A stretch of 7,655 nucleotides of DNA from Pirellulales bacterium (GTDB lineage Bacteria > Planctomycetota > Planctomycetia > Pirellulales > Thermoguttaceae), in the NCBI GenBank assembly GCA_030605745.1, contig JAUWHT010000188.1:1-7655 (forward strand). The letters run 5' to 3'. A program made the translations under genes and the position numbers. The notes under the pieces are model-generated. The model had not been told where the DNA came from, ran no database searches, and saw only the letters and a list, made by a program, of their open reading frames with translations. Shown piece by piece: positions 4,751 to 7,655 of the stretch. Numbering within the stretch: position 1 is the first letter of the stretch; every line of letters begins with the position of its first letter.

Positions 4751-7529
4751 TTAGCCGCCGCGTCCACGCGGCGTGATTTCCCGACGTGGACGTCGGGGCT
4801 AAACGAGAGCGGCCAGTCTCGTTGTCGATTTGTTTCCTGGCGGCTTTGCGGGCCAGTCTTAGTAGCTTGTTGTTGCCGGGCTGGCGCTGCAGGCACCAAT
4901 CGAGGTGGCCTTCGGCTTCGGCGAACTGGTTGTGTTCGCACAGGCATTCTGCCAGGGCGTAGCGGGCGTTGTAGTTGTTTGGGTCGCACCGCAGCGCGTT
5001 TTCCGCGCACCGCAGCGATTGGTCCGAGTCGGCCAACTTGCGGTAAAGCCATCGGGCTTCCAACCAGGTGACGGCGGCTTCCTCTCCGTTGCAGCCTTGG
5101 GCTTCGGTCTGAGCGAGCAGGGCGTAGGTGTGCCGCAGTTGGGCCAGCTCGTTCTGCAACCACGCCTTGGCGGCTCCGTCGCCGGTAGGGTTTCGGCCCT
5201 GGGCCCGGCAACACTGGACGTACAGCCCGCGGAGTTGCTCCAACCGTTCGGGCCGGCCGAGTCGCCGGTAGGCGGCGTGCAGGAACCTCATGGCGACCAG
5301 ATCGGGCTGGAAGTTTTGCAGGAGGAATGCGACGGGAACACGGCCGGCCAGCGCCTCGACCAGCTTCTTCTGGTGAAGGCGACCGCTGTGGAACGATCGC
5401 TGCCAGTAATCCATCCACTGCTGGTAATCGCCGGCCAGCCAGGCCTCGCGTCCAGCCTCGAAGAGCACCGCTCCGTCGAGAGGCCGTACCAGCAGCGCCT
5501 GGTTGATACACGCGCTGTTGACGGCTCTACTGCCGACCCCTTCAAGAAAACACAATTCGGCCAGATACAAGTAGCCTTCACCCTGCAACGGGCAGAGTTC
5601 CAGCCCACGCCGTGTATGGTGCAGGGCCGGCACCAGATCGTTGCAACGGTCGCCGACCGCCCGGGATAACCACTCGTGCATTGCTTCGCACGAAGCAAAC
5701 CGGGCCCTGATCGCCGCGTCGCGCACCTGGCACAACGGCATCGCGTTCTCGGCCGTCTTCTGGGCCAGATCGAACCGCCTGAGGTAGGCCGCCGCCAGAC
5801 TGATATGCGCCCGGGCATGATCCGGATCCCATCGGACAACCTGCTCCAACTCGGCGATCATCCGGGTGACGGCCTCCAGCGAGGCATCGTCGGCATGGTC
5901 CGCGGTGGCAGCGGACCGCTGCTGGTTTTTCGCTGTGGCCGGGAGTGTGGAGGCCAGGGCCATGATTTGGTAGCGATCCCAGTGCGGTTCGGCCAGGGCG
6001 GGACCGATGCGTCCGGCGATCATCCAGGTGCCCACAACCGCCAGCAGTGCGGCCAGCACCGGTCCGGCACATGTGGGCAAGGCCACCAGCGGGACCTGTT
6101 TCCCCGCCTTCTCGGCGGCCAATTGATACAAGCGGCAGGCACATCCGGCCAGCAGGGCGACCAGGGCCATGCAAGCAGGAACGTACCAGACGAAATCGGC
6201 CAGCGAGTGGACCACACTGACGGTCAGGCCCGCCAGCACCGCACCGATACACACCAACGTCCGGCTGGAGCCGGTGGTTCTTAGCCCGCCGATACACCAA
6301 AAACCACAAAGACCGATGCCTGCCAACACCAGGGTCAAGCCAACCGCCCCGGTCTCCAGCAAGACTTGCAGAGGGCCGTTCTCGGCGTGGGTGTATTCGA
6401 TGGGCAACGACTCATCGAGATACATCGGGTAGACTTCACGGTGGCTTCCGACTCCGGATCCCAATAGTGCGTAATCGGGAATTGCCTTGATAACGGTGGC
6501 CCAGATGGTTCGCCGACCGCTACCCTGGTCGAGTTGTTCGAGCGATCCGGAACTCAAATCGGCCAGCCGATTGCTGACGTGCTGGTAGCCGTGGACGGTC
6601 AACAGGGCGCCGATCAACAGGGCGACTGCGGCCAGGCTGACGACAAAGCGGACTGAGAGCGTTTTCGCCCGATAGCAGACGGCCACACAGATGGCTGCCG
6701 CAAGAAACATCACCAACACGCCGCCACGCGAGAGGGACATCAGCCCTGCGAACAGGACAATGCCCAGTGCCACGGTCTTCAGTTCCGAGATTCGCTGCCC
6801 GTGCTGGAAGTCCTTTGCGCCTCGGCCGAAGTTGCCCTTGGGGTGTCGGTGCCGGCTACCCAGCTTGTGTTGCAGCCACCAGATGAGCGGTCCGATCCCC
6901 AGGGCCTGGAAATGGGCGAAGTGGTTGCGATTGGTGAAACTCCCCTTGGCCCAGTCCGAGGTCTTGGAAAACGGATGTTCGTAGAACCAGAAGAATTTTC
7001 CGTTACTCGTGAGCAGTTGCACCAGTGCAAAACCCGCCATCAACACCGCCGACAGGGCGATCCAGCACAACAGACGTTCGACGTCCTCGACGGTGCGAAT
7101 CCGCTGTACGGTCACAAGGAACAGCAACCCATAGGCCAGGAACAACGACAAGGCGGCCCGAGTTGCGCCGGGGGTCAGCGAGACATACGACCAGTTCCCT
7201 AACCCGCATTTCTCACCAACCCGATCGGCCTGGGAACTCCACAGCGGCAGTATGTTTTCGCTCTGGGGCGTCAACCGTGCCAAGGCAGCCTCGCTCAGCG
7301 GCGTCAATTGGACCAGTAGCAGGACGACTCCCGCCACCAGCAGCAGTTCCGCCGAGCAGCGCCGCCAGTGGACTTCGCGTCGCAGGCACTGGCGCAGAAT
7401 CCAGGCAAGCGCGGCGGCGACCGCCAGGGTGACCAGGGCCAATTGGCCCAGGGCCTGGCGCCCGCCCATCAACAGCGGGACGAGGAAGATGCAGCCGGCC
7501 AGTCCGCCGTCGACGATTTTCAGGAGCAT
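4746..7529 (-). CDS. O-antigen ligase/polymerase family (Wzy_C) membrane protein with C-terminal TPR domain
   Basis: 927 aa from the ATG at 7529; an in-frame TTG at 7544 would give 932, and the residue numbers here use that longer form. Residues 1-515 carry about 12-13 transmembrane helices and the Wzy_C signature: GSFTNRNHFAHF (201-212), LSRGG (271-275), GRRTIWATVIKAIPDYALLGSGVGSHREVYP (343-373, quoted in part as motif) and the loop HAENGPLQVLLETGAVGL (386-403). This family transfers or polymerises undecaprenyl-linked glycans on the periplasmic side. Residues 555-905 are helical and TPR-like, for example 566-600 and 845-900, and probably lie in the periplasm for partner binding. The last 19 codons lie in a palindromic repeat. 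ATG 7529 is preferred because heptad repeats like those before other genes run up to it; no SD is present. Whether it acts as ligase, polymerase or protein glycosyltransferase is undetermined. Confidence 0.88.
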   Translation of the reverse strand: MLLKIVDGGLAGCIFLVPLLMGGRQALGQLALVTLAVAAALAWILRQCLRREVHWRRCSAELLLVAGVVLLLVQLTPLSEAALARLTPQSENILPLWSSQADRVGEKCGLGNWSYVSLTPGATRAALSLFLAYGLLFLVTVQRIRTVEDVERLLCWIALSAVLMAGFALVQLLTSNGKFFWFYEHPFSKTSDWAKGSFTNRNHFAHFQALGIGPLIWWLQHKLGSRHRHPKGNFGRGAKDFQHGQRISELKTVALGIVLFAGLMSLSRGGVLVMFLAAAICVAVCYRAKTLSVRFVVSLAAVALLIGALLTVHGYQHVSNRLADLSSGSLEQLDQGSGRRTIWATVIKAIPDYALLGSGVGSHREVYPMYLDESLPIEYTHAENGPLQVLLETGAVGLTLVLAGIGLCGFWCIGGLRTTGSSRTLVCIGAVLAGLTVSVVHSLADFVWYVPACMALVALLAGCACRLYQLAAEKAGKQVPLVALPTCAGPVLAALLAVVGTWMIAGRIGPALAEPHWDRYQIMALASTLPATAKNQQRSAATADHADDASLEAVTRMIAELEQVVRWDPDHARAHISLAAAYLRRFDLAQKTAENAMPLCQVRDAAIRARFASCEAMHEWLSRAVGDRCNDLVPALHHTRRGLELCPLQGEGYLYLAELCFLEGVGSRAVNSACINQALLVRPLDGAVLFEAGREAWLAGDYQQWMDYWQRSFHSGRLHQKKLVEALAGRVPVAFLLQNFQPDLVAMRFLHAAYRRLGRPERLEQLRGLYVQCCRAQGRNPTGDGAAKAWLQNELAQLRHTYALLAQTEAQGCNGEEAAVTWLEARWLYRKLADSDQSLRCAENALRCDPNNYNARYALAECLCEHNQFAEAEGHLDWCLQRQPGNNKLLRLARKAARKQIDNETGRSRLAPTSTSGNHAAWTRRLN
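4749..4804. repeat. 56-bp paired GTTTAGCC palindromic element inside a gene end
   Basis: Same architecture as 1898-1975: GTTTAGCC (4749-4756) and GGCTAAAC (4797-4804) as perfect ends. Two internal hairpins are present, 4756-4762 with 4767-4773 and 4780-4787 with 4790-4797. Each half read inward has GTTTAGCC, a six-base arm (GCCGCG in one half, CCGACG in the other), loop TCCA and the matching arm. The loop differs from the CTTG of the other copies while pairing is retained. It encodes the last residues (about 914-932) of the O-antigen ligase gene, whose TGA begins directly beyond it. Confidence 0.85.
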
Positions 7530-7533
7530 TCGG

Positions 7534-7563
7534 TCAATTTTCAACTTGCAACTTTCGCAATTT
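7534..7563 (-). repeat. Heptanucleotide tract in the leader of the O-antigen ligase gene
   Basis: On the minus strand: AAATTGC (7563-7557), two bases, then AAGTTGC (7554-7548), AAGTTGA (7547-7541) and AAATTGA (7540-7534), followed by CCGA and the ATG at 7529. The period is seven but the sequence differs from the cysK and dehydratase leaders. No SD lies in this leader and no convincing -35/-10 pair was found upstream. Confidence 0.6.
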
Positions 7564-7605
7564 CAGTAGTTCCCAATTTGGTTAGAACTCAAACTGCAAG
7601 TGCCA

Positions 7606-7626
7606 CCACGGGGCTTGTCCCCGTGG
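7606..7626. repeat. Perfect 8-bp hairpin upstream of the polysaccharide genes
   Basis: CCACGGGG (7606-7613) pairs with CCCCGTGG (7619-7626) around CTTGT. It shares the CTTG apex of the GTTTAGCC units but lacks the GTTTAGCC flank. There is no T-run on either strand. It could be a relative of the other hairpins, or the 3' end of a gene system outside the window. The rest of 7564-7655 shows no gene. Confidence 0.55.
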
Positions 7627-7655
7627 AGCCATGATTGACCACTAAAATGCGGGAG

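Noticed and set aside
4732..5511. Minus-strand Arg/Pro-rich frame of 259 aa overlapping the ligase 3' part
   Set aside because: Low-complexity Arg/Pro/Ala composition typical of an off-frame shadow in GC-rich DNA; the overlapping frame carries the TPR-like protein.

Overview
The window looks like a chromosomal segment of a GC-rich Gram-negative-type bacterium, most likely a planctomycete of the Pirellulales kind. That assignment is inference. It rests on the Uma2-family gene, a secreted protein with extreme cysteine content, weak or absent Shine-Dalgarno signals at most starts, a TPR-fused O-antigen ligase-type gene, and dispersed GTTTAGCC palindromes. No rRNA, tRNA, CRISPR array, transposase or phage gene is visible.

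Layout: (1) 1-163 holds no gene but has a single GTTTAGCC hairpin unit. (2) A Uma2 (DUF820) nuclease-fold gene lies on the minus strand (164-763). (3) A divergent spacer leads to cysK on the plus strand (981-1868). (4) A 294-bp gap carries a 78-bp palindromic element, a convincing extended -10 promoter and a leader hairpin. (5) A plus-strand gene (2163-2768) encodes a secreted protein of 201 aa whose core is 29 tandem TCxPx pentapeptides with 35 cysteines in total. It ends at a textbook terminator with a UUCG loop (2801-2832). (6) Convergent to it is a two-gene minus-strand unit for surface polysaccharide: a 12-13-helix O-antigen ligase/polymerase with a C-terminal TPR domain (4746-7529), then a membrane-anchored WbpM/CapD-type NDP-sugar 4,6-dehydratase/epimerase (2846-4714).

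Functional reading (inference): the right half makes and polymerises or attaches an envelope glycan. The left half supplies cysteine (CysK) beside a gene whose product is a large cysteine sink, a cationic secreted protein that could be disulfide cross-linked and could bind anionic envelope polymers. The cysteine-rich protein has its own promoter, strong SD and terminator, unlike its neighbours, which fits high expression.

Three non-coding patterns stand out. First, paired inverted GTTTAGCC hairpin units keep a CTTG or TCCA loop while their stems change by compensatory substitution; one of them forms the C-terminus and nearly the stop of the ligase gene. Second, heptanucleotide-periodic tracts sit directly before the start codons of three genes that lack an SD. 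Third, the cysteine-rich gene has a 90-bp (30-residue) superperiod laid over its 15-bp repeat.
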